Assembly (NCBI RefSeq): GCF_019801215.1
Contig: NZ_JAHVJO010000001.1
Location: 310,001 to 374,000 of the forward strand
DNA: 64,000 bases
Origin: Fictibacillus nanhaiensis
GTDB taxonomy: Bacteria > Bacillota > Bacilli > Bacillales > Fictibacillaceae
Reading direction: 5' to 3'
Shown here piece by piece: positions 46,176 to 54,858 of the stretch; position 1 is the stretch's first letter, and every line of letters begins with the position of its first letter. The translations under genes were made by a program, and so were the position numbers. The notes under the pieces are model-generated. The model did no database searches and had not been told where the DNA came from. It saw only the letters and a list, made by a program, of their open reading frames with translations.

Positions 46176-46181
46176 TATAAT
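46176..46181 (+). promoter_or_regulatory. Extended -10 promoter element before YczE-like gene
   Basis: TGCTATAAT (TATAAT at 46176-46181) forms an extended -10; the -35 region is weak. Confidence 0.4.
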
Positions 46182-46241
46182 AAGCTTTAGATTATACGCA
46201 AAGTTGCATAGAAGGTTCTTTACAGGAAGGAATTTAAAATA

Positions 46242-46952
46242 ATGAGAGACCATAAGCAATCACGATCGAGCATGTTTCTGTTTGAATGGTCAGTGTTTTT
46301 TATTGGGTTATTTATCATGGCCTTCGGAATTGCTCTCATGATTAAAGCTGAACTGGGAAGTGCTCCTTGGGATGTTCTGCACATCGGTTTGTTTACACAG
46401 TTTGGATTAACGATAGGCACATGGTCGATCATTATGGGTTTTTTCGTTATTTTAGCTACGGCATTATTGACCAAAAAGTTTCCGCAATCCGGAGCTTTTT
46501 TAAATATGGTGTTTGTAGGTTTGTTTATTGATTTTTATTTATGGCTACCTATCTTTCCAGATCCAATGACGTTCGTTGGAAAATGGTTATACCTTTTGAT
46601 AGGAATTCTTATTTTAGGGTTTGGAATAGGTCTATATATCTCCTCGAATTGCGGTGCAGGACCAAGAGATAGTTTGATGTTGGCCCTCACAGAAAAATTT
46701 GGCATTAAAGTATCTCGAATTCGTTTATATATGGAGCTGTTTGTTCTGTTTTTCGGCTGGGTACTTAAAGGACCTATCTCATTCGGTACGATTCTTTTTT
46801 GTTTAACGATTGGGGGGATTGTGGGCAAGACCCTTCCCTTGTGTCAGAAATTAGTGAAGTTTTCTTTAGAACGGAGGGTACAATATGAAAATATCAACAA
46901 AAGGCCGATACGGGTTAACCATCATGATAGCATTAGCAAAGAGATCAGGTGA
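46242..46952 (+). CDS. YczE/YyaS/YitT-family membrane protein
   Basis: The 236-residue product has about five membrane spans in a repeated arrangement, with the family segments IKAELGSAPWDVLHIGL and ISSNCGAGPRDSLMLALTEK, whose likeness suggests an internal duplication. Related YczE is needed for bacillaene/surfactin production in B. subtilis through an unclear role. Its 3' end overlaps cymR by 68 bases in another frame, and the tail beyond about residue 214 looks unconserved. Confidence 0.82.
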   Translation: MRDHKQSRSSMFLFEWSVFFIGLFIMAFGIALMIKAELGSAPWDVLHIGLFTQFGLTIGTWSIIMGFFVILATALLTKKFPQSGAFLNMVFVGLFIDFYLWLPIFPDPMTFVGKWLYLLIGILILGFGIGLYISSNCGAGPRDSLMLALTEKFGIKVSRIRLYMELFVLFFGWVLKGPISFGTILFCLTIGGIVGKTLPLCQKLVKFSLERRVQYENINKRPIRVNHHDSISKEIR

Positions 46953-47304
46953 AGGCCCGATCGCGTTAAAATTAATTGCTAAAGAATATGACTTATCGGA
47001 GCATTATTTAGAGCAGCTAATCGCCCCGCTTCGAAATGCAGGGCTAGTTAAAAGTATAAGAGGTGCATACGGCGGATATATTTTAGCTAAAGAAGCTGAG
47101 ACAATTACAGCAGGGGATATCATTCGTGTTCTTGAAGGACCAATCTCTCCTGTAGAAGTAATGGATGATGAAGAACCTGCCAAGAGGAACTTATGGATAA
47201 AGATTCGTGATGCTGTTAAAGATGTTCTTGACTCTACTACATTACAAGACTTGGCAAATTATGAGGATGAAGGCGCACAGGACGCCTATATGTTTTATAT
47301 ATAG
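46885..47304 (+). CDS. cymR: CymR-type Rrf2 cysteine-metabolism repressor
   Basis: CymR represses sulfur and cysteine uptake genes together with CysK. The 139-residue Rrf2-family protein starts MKISTKGRYGLTIMIALA, has a winged helix (about 1-80, SIRGAYGGYILA at the wing) and lacks the Fe-S cysteines of IscR, as expected for CymR. ACGGAGGG lies inside the preceding gene. It precedes a cysteine desulfurase and mnmA, the B. subtilis order. Confidence 0.93.
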   Translation: MKISTKGRYGLTIMIALAKRSGEGPIALKLIAKEYDLSEHYLEQLIAPLRNAGLVKSIRGAYGGYILAKEAETITAGDIIRVLEGPISPVEVMDDEEPAKRNLWIKIRDAVKDVLDSTTLQDLANYEDEGAQDAYMFYI

Positions 47305-47315
47305 GAAGGAATTTG

Positions 47316-48458
47316 ATGATGAAAAACGTTTACTTGGATCATGCAGCAACCTCACCTGTTCATCCAGAGGTTGTAGAAGTGATGATTCCTTATCTAACGG
47401 AGCATTTTGGCAACCCTTCTAGCATTCATCAGTATGGAAGGCGTACTAGAAAAGTGCTGGACGATGCACGTACGGCTATTGCAGCTTCTATCGGTGCTTC
47501 TCGCAATGAAATTATTTTTACAAGCGGAGGTACTGAAAGTGATAATCTGGCGATTTTAGGTGTTGCTTCTGCATTGGAGGAAAAAGGAAAGCATGTTATT
47601 ACAACGGCAGTAGAACATCATGCTGTTCTTCATACCTTTCATGAGCTAGAGAAAAGAGGCTTCGATGTTACGTATTTGCCTGTAGATGAAAATGGCCGGA
47701 TCTCTTTAGAGGAATTAAATCGTGAGCTTAGAGACGATACGATCCTTGTATCCATCATGTACTGCAACAATGAAACAGGTACTATGCAAGATATTGAAGA
47801 GATCGGACTATTATTAAAAGAAAAAGACATTCCTTTTCATACGGATGCCGTTCAGGCTTATGGTTTAATCTCTATCGATGTAAAAGAAGTGAACATAGAC
47901 TTAATGAGTGCTTCGGGGCATAAGATCAACAGTCCGAAAGGGACAGGCTTTCTTTACGTTAAGGAAGGTGTTCCGTTTCTACCGCAAGGCTTCGGCGGGG
48001 AACAAGAAAGAAAACGCAGAGCGGGTACGGAAAATGTAGCAGGAATCGCTGGTCTTCACAAAGCGGCTGTCCTTGCGCAAAACGACCGGGATGAACGGTA
48101 CACACAATATGTAAATTTTAGGGAAACGATGAAAAAGCTATGGAATGACGAAGATGTCCCTTTTTTAGAAAATGGAAGTCAGGAATACTATTTGCCACAT
48201 ATTCTCAATGTTAGCTTTCCTGGAGTGAAAACGGAAGTTCTTCTAGTTAACCTCGATCTAGCAGGAATCGCGGCTTCAAGCGGGTCAGCTTGTACAGCAG
48301 GTTCACTTGAGCCGTCACATGTATTAACGGCTATGTTTGGAGAGGATGAACGTACAAAATCGTCAGTCCGATTCAGTTTTGGTTATGCTAATACGATACA
48401 AGATATAGAATATGCAGCTATGGAGACAGCAAAAATCGTGAAACGTTTAACAAAATAA
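47316..48458 (+). CDS. iscS: Cysteine desulfurase (YrvO type)
   Basis: This PLP enzyme takes sulfur from cysteine and in bacilli the YrvO form passes it to MnmA for tRNA 2-thiouridine. The 380-residue protein has the PLP lysine in SASGHKINSPKG and the active cysteine in SSGSACTAGS. Two ATG codons (47316, 47319) follow GGAAGGA; either could be used. It is flanked by cymR and mnmA. It differs clearly from the nadS enzyme at 14868. Confidence 0.94.
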   Translation: MMKNVYLDHAATSPVHPEVVEVMIPYLTEHFGNPSSIHQYGRRTRKVLDDARTAIAASIGASRNEIIFTSGGTESDNLAILGVASALEEKGKHVITTAVEHHAVLHTFHELEKRGFDVTYLPVDENGRISLEELNRELRDDTILVSIMYCNNETGTMQDIEEIGLLLKEKDIPFHTDAVQAYGLISIDVKEVNIDLMSASGHKINSPKGTGFLYVKEGVPFLPQGFGGEQERKRRAGTENVAGIAGLHKAAVLAQNDRDERYTQYVNFRETMKKLWNDEDVPFLENGSQEYYLPHILNVSFPGVKTEVLLVNLDLAGIAASSGSACTAGSLEPSHVLTAMFGEDERTKSSVRFSFGYANTIQDIEYAAMETAKIVKRLTK

Positions 48459-48479
48459 GTTACAATGTTTGTCATATGA

Positions 48480-49625
<1,146 letters not shown>

Positions 49626-49628
49626 AAA

Positions 49629-49674
49629 AAGCTGACTATCTGGGGTTGAGAAATCCTGGGTAGTCAATTTTTTT
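49629..49674 (+). terminator. Intrinsic terminator after mnmA
   Basis: TGACTA plus further bases (49632 on) pair with TAGTCA (to 49666), followed by T residues; the stem has internal mismatches. Confidence 0.75.
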
Positions 49675-49746
49675 GGATTTAGAAAGAGGTAAAAGAGGAT
49701 AAAAAGTGCTTTCCAGAGGGCTTTGTACTCGCCTTGGGAGTTTTTT

Positions 49747-49790
49747 TCTCGCTGGGCGAGCGATAACCGAACTTTACGAGCGATAACGAC
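49747..49790 (+). repeat. Short repeated motif cgagcgataac
   Basis: The 11-base motif occurs at 49757-49767 and 49777-49787, 20 bases apart. The first copy overlaps a CTCGC/GCGAG hairpin (49748-49760). No gene lies in 49626-49870. It may be a small dispersed intergenic element. Confidence 0.5.
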
Positions 49791-49870
49791 CGAGTAGAGC
49801 TATAAAACATTGTGCGCCACGAGCCACGATTTGATATACTTTGGAAGGAAATAAAGATGGGGGTATGAAG

Positions 49871-50527
49871 ATGGAGCCATCAAAAGGACTTGAGTATTTA
49901 AAAAAGGGAAAATTTGAAGAGGCAGCTAAAAGCCTTGAATCGATGATTGAGAGAGATCCCGAAAACCCGGTTCATTATATTAATTTTGGAAATCTGCTTT
50001 CTGCCGTTCATGAACATGAAAAAGCGATACACTTTTTTGATAAAGCTTTGTCACTCAACAGTGATGCTGCAGCTGCATTATACGGGGCAGGAATTGCGTG
50101 CTATCACCTTGAACAATTTTCCAAAGCGGCTCAATTGTTTCAAGAAGCAATTAAAGGCGGACTTCAAGATTCAGATACGCATTTCATGACGGGAATGTCT
50201 TTTGTATCGATGGGAGAAAATCGACTTGCTTTTCCATATTTAATGCGTGCTGTGGAATTAAACAAGGATGATTATGAAGCCTTGTTTCAGTTTGGATTGT
50301 GCCAGGCGAAAACAGGTGATGTTAAATCAGCATTAACGACGTTTGAAAAAGTTACTAAGCAAAACAAAAAGCATGCCGATGCGTGGTATAACCTTGGCGT
50401 ATCTTTAAGTTTTTTTGATCGCGATCAAGAAGCACTTTCAGCTTTTGAAAAAGCCTTAGTCATCCAGCCAGACCATTACTTAGCAGGGAATGGAAAGAGA
50501 AATATCGAAAACAAGAATACCAAATAA
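49871..50527 (+). CDS. yrrB: TPR-repeat protein (YrrB-like)
   Basis: The 218-residue protein is made of about six tetratricopeptide repeats (for example PVHYINFGNLLSAVHEHEKA and DAWYNLGVSLSFFDRDQEA). TPR arrays mediate protein contacts. YrrB lies between mnmA and recD2 in B. subtilis, as here, and its partner is not established. GGGGG upstream favours ATG 49871 over ATG 49865; an earlier TTG at 49841 lacks a site. Confidence 0.88.
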   Translation: MEPSKGLEYLKKGKFEEAAKSLESMIERDPENPVHYINFGNLLSAVHEHEKAIHFFDKALSLNSDAAAALYGAGIACYHLEQFSKAAQLFQEAIKGGLQDSDTHFMTGMSFVSMGENRLAFPYLMRAVELNKDDYEALFQFGLCQAKTGDVKSALTTFEKVTKQNKKHADAWYNLGVSLSFFDRDQEALSAFEKALVIQPDHYLAGNGKRNIENKNTK

Positions 50528-50543
50528 TAAAAGGGGGTGCTTT

Positions 50544-52865
50544 ATGGCACAGCAGCCTTCCTTTAACTTGCAAGATGAAACGAATGGATATATTAAAGGG
50601 ACGTTGATCGTAACGGTCTATCATCAATCAGAGAGTCTATATACGGTTGCACGAGTCAGGGTTAAAGAGACGAATGAGGATTATAATGAAAAAGAAGCCA
50701 TGATCACAGGCATTCTTCCTCCTTTAAGAGAAGACGAACAATATTTGTTTTATGGTAAATTCAAAGACCATCCGAAATATGGAAAACAATATGAAGTAGA
50801 ATTCTTCAAAAAAGAAATGCCTCAGTCACGTGAAGCCATGATTCAATACCTTTCGAGTGATTTGTTTAAAGGAATCGGAAAAAAAACGGCTGAACATATC
50901 GTAGAGGTCATGGGAGATGATGCAATTCAAAAGCTCCTGGAAACCCCTGATTATATTAGTCAAATTCCAAAGCTTACTGAAGAACAGGCTAAAAACCTAT
51001 ATGATAGCCTCCTTCAGAATAGAGGGCTGGATCAAGTTATGATGGTCGTGCAGCCGTATGGAATCGGCCCGCAACTTGCCATGAAAATTTTTCAGACCTA
51101 TAAAGATGATTCGGTTTCTGTCATAAAAAATGAGCCGTATCGTTTGATTGAGGATGTCCCTGGCATCGGATTTCACCGAGCAGACGAAATCGCGAAAGGT
51201 AACGGCATGCAAGTGAATCATCCTGAAAGAATACAAGCCGCATGCCACTTCATTTTAAGAGATCAAGGCACAGAGCTCGGCCATTCCTATTTGCCTGTTG
51301 AAGATTTGCTCGAAGGTGTAAGAAAATTATTAGCTGACGGAAAAAACACAGTCGATGAAATGAGTATTTTCAGGGAAATTCATGACATGGAAACAGAAAA
51401 AAGAATTATCTTAAAAGAAAATGTCGTCTATTTACCTTCCCTTTATTACGCAGAACGTGGATTTGCTCAGAAAATAAATCAATTGTTACAGAGTCAGGAA
51501 TCGGATTACGAGATTCCTCATGAAAAAATCGAAACAGAATTAACAAACTTAGAAGAGCGCCTAAAGATCAACTATGCAAAGACCCAAAAAGAGGCGATAA
51601 AAAAAGCTCTAACCTCATCACTAATGGTGTTAACCGGTGGTCCAGGAACAGGAAAAACAACCGTAATAAAAGGGATTGTCGAGTTGTACAGTGAGATTCA
51701 CGGTATAAGTCTAAACCCTGATGATTACAGGGGGAAAAAAGAACCATTTCCCGTACTTCTTGTTGCCCCAACAGGTCGCGCCGCAAAGCGAATGACAGAG
51801 TCAACTGGAATTCCGGCTCATACCATTCACCGTTTGTTGGGCTGGAGAGGTGCAGGTCATTTTGAAAAAAATGAAGAAGAACCAATTGAAGGAAAGCTGC
51901 TCATTGTTGATGAAATGTCTATGGTCGATATATGGCTGGCGTATTCTCTTTCAAAAGCACTTCCCAAGCATATTCAAGTCATTTTTGTCGGAGATGAAGA
52001 TCAGCTTCCCTCTGTTGGACCTGGGCAGGTTTTGAAAGATTTGTTAAGTTCTACACATATTCCACAGTCGCGCTTGACAGACATTTACAGACAGGCTGAA
52101 GGTTCTTCCATCATTCGTCTTGCACATGATATGAAAAAAGGGAACGTACCGAAAGATCTGCTTACTCCTCAAAAAGACAGACGTTTTTTTCCTTGTTCTG
52201 GGGAGCAAGTGTTTCAAGTCATCATGCAAGTTTGTGAAAATGCCATTAAAAAAGGCTACTCATCACGTGATATTCAAGTGCTTGCGCCTATGTATAAAGG
52301 GCCGATAGGCATCGATCGCTTAAACATGGAACTTCAGCGATTGTTCAATCCAGAAAAGGAAAAACAGCGGCAGCTGCAAGTAGCTCAAAGCTTTTACCGT
52401 AAGGGAGACAAGGTGCTTCAACTGGTCAATCAGCCAGAAGATAATGTGTTTAACGGGGATATAGGCGAAATCGTTGCGGTTATATATGCGAAGGAGAATA
52501 CCGACAAAGAAGATCAGATCGTAATAAGCTTTGATGAGATTGAAGTAACGTACAAACGAAGTGAATTTCATCACTTTACCCATGCATTTTGTTGTTCTAT
52601 ACATAAATCTCAAGGCAGTGAATATCCAATCGTGATACTTCCTGTCGTAAAAAGTTATTATCGAATGCTAAAACGCAATTTAATCTATACAGCGATTACG
52701 AGAAGCAAAGAATATTTAATCCTATGCGGTGAACAAGAGGCATTCTCCTGGGCGGTACAACGGTCTGATGAATCGGAACGGTATTCAGGGCTAAAAGTTC
52801 GACTAGAGGAAACCTTACTGGAAAAAGATATGATGAATGATACACTCTTTAAAGAAACAAACTAG
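50544..52865 (+). CDS. recD2: RecD2-type DNA helicase
   Basis: RecD2 is a 5'-3' superfamily 1B helicase acting apart from RecBC, linked to replication-fork and mismatch repair functions. The 773-residue protein has an N-terminal OB-like region, helix-hairpin-helix motifs (FKGIGKKTAEHIV and VPGIGFHRADEIA), Walker A GGPGTGKTTV, Walker B LIVDEMSMVD and the C-terminal motif SIHKSQGSEYP. ATG 50544 follows AAGGGGGTG; an upstream frame extension into yrrB is unsupported. Confidence 0.95.
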   Translation: MAQQPSFNLQDETNGYIKGTLIVTVYHQSESLYTVARVRVKETNEDYNEKEAMITGILPPLREDEQYLFYGKFKDHPKYGKQYEVEFFKKEMPQSREAMIQYLSSDLFKGIGKKTAEHIVEVMGDDAIQKLLETPDYISQIPKLTEEQAKNLYDSLLQNRGLDQVMMVVQPYGIGPQLAMKIFQTYKDDSVSVIKNEPYRLIEDVPGIGFHRADEIAKGNGMQVNHPERIQAACHFILRDQGTELGHSYLPVEDLLEGVRKLLADGKNTVDEMSIFREIHDMETEKRIILKENVVYLPSLYYAERGFAQKINQLLQSQESDYEIPHEKIETELTNLEERLKINYAKTQKEAIKKALTSSLMVLTGGPGTGKTTVIKGIVELYSEIHGISLNPDDYRGKKEPFPVLLVAPTGRAAKRMTESTGIPAHTIHRLLGWRGAGHFEKNEEEPIEGKLLIVDEMSMVDIWLAYSLSKALPKHIQVIFVGDEDQLPSVGPGQVLKDLLSSTHIPQSRLTDIYRQAEGSSIIRLAHDMKKGNVPKDLLTPQKDRRFFPCSGEQVFQVIMQVCENAIKKGYSSRDIQVLAPMYKGPIGIDRLNMELQRLFNPEKEKQRQLQVAQSFYRKGDKVLQLVNQPEDNVFNGDIGEIVAVIYAKENTDKEDQIVISFDEIEVTYKRSEFHHFTHAFCCSIHKSQGSEYPIVILPVVKSYYRMLKRNLIYTAITRSKEYLILCGEQEAFSWAVQRSDESERYSGLKVRLEETLLEKDMMNDTLFKETN

Positions 52866-52866
52866 G

Positions 52867-52917
52867 AATGTTCGAAGGATGAACGAATGTCATCTTATCG
52901 GACATTTCTTTTTTTGC
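52867..52917 (+). terminator. Intrinsic terminator after recD2
   Basis: AATGTTCGA (52867 on) pairs with TCGGACATT (to about 52906) with an inner GATGA/TCATC stem, followed by a T run. Confidence 0.8.
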
Positions 52918-53017
52918 TTTTCTATAGGTCTTAGTTAGACTTCAAACCAATATGAACGTATATTTTGAGCAGATTCGGGGCACCCTTGTAAAAGTAAAAT
53001 TAAAGGAGAGAGAGCAA

Positions 53018-53215
53018 GTGGAGTGTCCGAACTGCAGTCGAAAAGATATTGGGAAAATCGGAGTGAACCAGTATTATTGCTGGAACTGTTTTATTGAGCT
53101 TTCCATTGTTAAAGGAAGACTGTCCCTTCATCAGGTGGAAGAAGACGGCTCATTAACATCACTCGATGACTTATTTGAAGACCACGATCTAACCTATAGA
53201 GAAAGTTCTTCTTAA
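53018..53215 (+). CDS. Small two-CxxC zinc-ribbon-like protein
   Basis: From GTG 53018, with TAAAGGAGAG upstream, the frame encodes 65 residues: MECPNCSRKDIGK, then YYCWNCFIEL, then an acidic tail. The two CxxC pairs, 15 residues apart, should bind one zinc ion. The frame continues upstream to 52952 but that part lacks a ribosome site. B. subtilis has small genes in this place (yrzR/yrzQ). I do not know a function. Confidence 0.75.
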   Translation: MECPNCSRKDIGKIGVNQYYCWNCFIELSIVKGRLSLHQVEEDGSLTSLDDLFEDHDLTYRESSS

Positions 53216-53244
53216 GTACAACTCTGATGTCGAGGTGATAAAGC

Positions 53245-53415
53245 ATGAATAGGACGATGAGTTCTCTTTTCGCACTTGGTATTGGAGCGGCAACCTTTGC
53301 GATGAGAAACAGAAGGATGTCTAGAATGTCGATGAACTTTTTGGATATCGGTGATTTTTGGACATCGAGACGTGTAAAAAGAATCAGAAGAAGAATCGCA
53401 AAAGCCATTAATTAA
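53245..53415 (+). CDS. yrzQ: DUF3918-type small basic protein
   Basis: The 56-residue product has a hydrophobic N-terminal stretch (SLFALGIGAATFAM, about 7-20) followed by an arginine-rich region (about 21-53, ending RRIAKAIN). This matches the DUF3918/YrzQ type encoded beside recD2 in B. subtilis. GAGGTG is 8 bases before the ATG, 29 bases after the zinc-ribbon gene, so both are probably one unit. Function is unknown. Confidence 0.72.
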   Translation: MNRTMSSLFALGIGAATFAMRNRRMSRMSMNFLDIGDFWTSRRVKRIRRRIAKAIN

Positions 53416-53422
53416 ACGTATT

Positions 53423-53450
53423 CCCCGTCTTGTTCTAGACGGGGTTTTTT
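53423..53450 (+). terminator. Intrinsic terminator after DUF3918 gene
   Basis: CCCCGTCT (53423-53430) pairs perfectly with AGACGGGG (53437-53444), followed by six T residues. Confidence 0.93.
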
Positions 53451-53467
53451 AAGAAAAGGGTGAGAAC

Positions 53468-54550
53468 ATGACAAAGGATAATCGCATGAGGTGGGTATAC
53501 AGACTGTCACTGCTTTTATTGTTGTTTTTATGTTTATACCTGCTGATGAAACTGAATCCGCTCTATGCCCCGCTTTTAAAGGCGTTAAGAGGTGTATTTC
53601 TACCGTTTTTCCTGGCTGCACTCATTACATATCTCCTTCACCCGGTTGTAGAATATGTACACAATAAAGGAGTTCCAAGGTTTGTCGCTATCCTTTCCAT
53701 TTATTTTCTATTCTTTGGAGGATTAGGGTTTGCTGCAGTAAAAGGGTTTCCGTACTTTGTTGTTCAATTAAAAGAACTTCTTGAAAATGTACCATTACTC
53801 GCAAAAGACTATAAAGAAATTTTATATAAAATTGATAAGAGCATGTCAGTACTTCCTCATTCTGTTCATTCAAAGATTGAACAATATATTTTGAAAACGG
53901 AAACGAATGCACAAAATATTTTAACAAATGCTATTTTTTCATTAAAAAAGATTGTTGATTACTTTTTCGTCATTATTGTCGTTCCTTTTTTAGTCTTTTA
54001 TTTTTTAAATGATTTTGAAAAAATGAAAAAGGCTTGCTGGTATTTAACGCCACGCAGATTTCGGGAAGAAGGGAAGCATCTCCTAGAAGACATCGACAGT
54101 TCATTAGGAGGCTACATAAGAGGACAATTATTTGTAGGAGCGATACTAGGTGCAGCCGCAATGATTTCTCTATGGATCGTTGGTATGCCCTATCCCATTC
54201 TTTTAGGTATTGTAATTGCCATAACAGACATTATTCCTTATTTCGGTCCCATATTGGGAGCGATTCCTGTCATTCTGATCGCTCTTACTATCTCTTGGAA
54301 AATGGTATGGATCACCGTAGGAATCATGCTTGTTCTGCAATTTATTGAAGGTAATATTTTAGGTCCGTTCATCGTTGGAAGAAATCTTCATATCCATCCC
54401 GTTTTTATTATATTCTCTCTTCTTTTAGGAGGAGAACTTGCGGGTGTACCGGGGATGATCTTAGCAGTGCCTGTATTTAGTGTGATCAAGGTTATCGTTA
54501 TGCACATAAGAGAACATAGATTAAGACATTCGATTGACAAGTCTGAATAA
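53468..54550 (+). CDS. yrrI: AI-2E-family permease YrrI
   Basis: The 360-residue membrane protein has about eight predicted spans, with the family motifs PFFLAALITYLLHPVVEY, YIRGQLFVGAILG and DIIPYFGPILGAIP. AI-2E transporters include autoinducer-2 exporters and cation antiporters; the substrate cannot be told from sequence. AAAAGGGTGAG precedes the ATG. The alaS promoter begins inside its last codons. Confidence 0.88.
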   Translation: MTKDNRMRWVYRLSLLLLLFLCLYLLMKLNPLYAPLLKALRGVFLPFFLAALITYLLHPVVEYVHNKGVPRFVAILSIYFLFFGGLGFAAVKGFPYFVVQLKELLENVPLLAKDYKEILYKIDKSMSVLPHSVHSKIEQYILKTETNAQNILTNAIFSLKKIVDYFFVIIVVPFLVFYFLNDFEKMKKACWYLTPRRFREEGKHLLEDIDSSLGGYIRGQLFVGAILGAAAMISLWIVGMPYPILLGIVIAITDIIPYFGPILGAIPVILIALTISWKMVWITVGIMLVLQFIEGNILGPFIVGRNLHIHPVFIIFSLLLGGELAGVPGMILAVPVFSVIKVIVMHIREHRLRHSIDKSE

Positions 54551-54563
54551 AAAAAAGTATACT
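54534..54563 (+). promoter_or_regulatory. Sigma-A promoter for the alaS T-box operon
   Basis: TTGACA (54534-54539), 18-base spacer, TATACT (54558-54563). The -35 box is within the yrrI coding sequence. Confidence 0.78.
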
Positions 54564-54571
54564 AGCGCTAG

Positions 54572-54817
54572 AAGAGTAAAATCGTTGATAGAGATAAGTA
54601 CGTTTTAGACCTTCCAATAAGAGAGAGACATCCACCGGCTGAAAGATGTTTTAGGAAGAAGGAAAACGGAAAGCTACTCTGGAGAGCAGAACAAAAAATC
54701 TGCCGTTATGCCGCGTTATGGCTATATCAAGGTGACATGTTCTTTGCATGTAACCAGGGTGGTACCGCGTGAATTCAAAACTCTCGTCCCTGTTTTTAGG
54801 GATGGGAGTTTTTTTAT
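54572..54817 (+). ncRNA. T-box leader of alaS
   Basis: The T-box AGGGTGGTACCGCG is at 54756-54769 and the terminator (ACTCTCGTCCC with GGGATGGGAGT, then T run) at about 54779-54817. In the specifier region GGAAAGCTACTC the alanine codon GCT is at 54673-54675, matching the alaS gene downstream. AGAGAGAC at 54623 fits the distal stem I loop. Confidence 0.94.
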
Positions 54818-54858
54818 TTCTCTTAAAACGAAAAAACTTTAAAGGAGACTAAAACAAA

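Noticed and set aside
49733-49747. Possible terminator at GGGAGTTTTTTT
   Set aside because: The stem (ACTC with GAGT) is too short to support a call, and no gene ends there.
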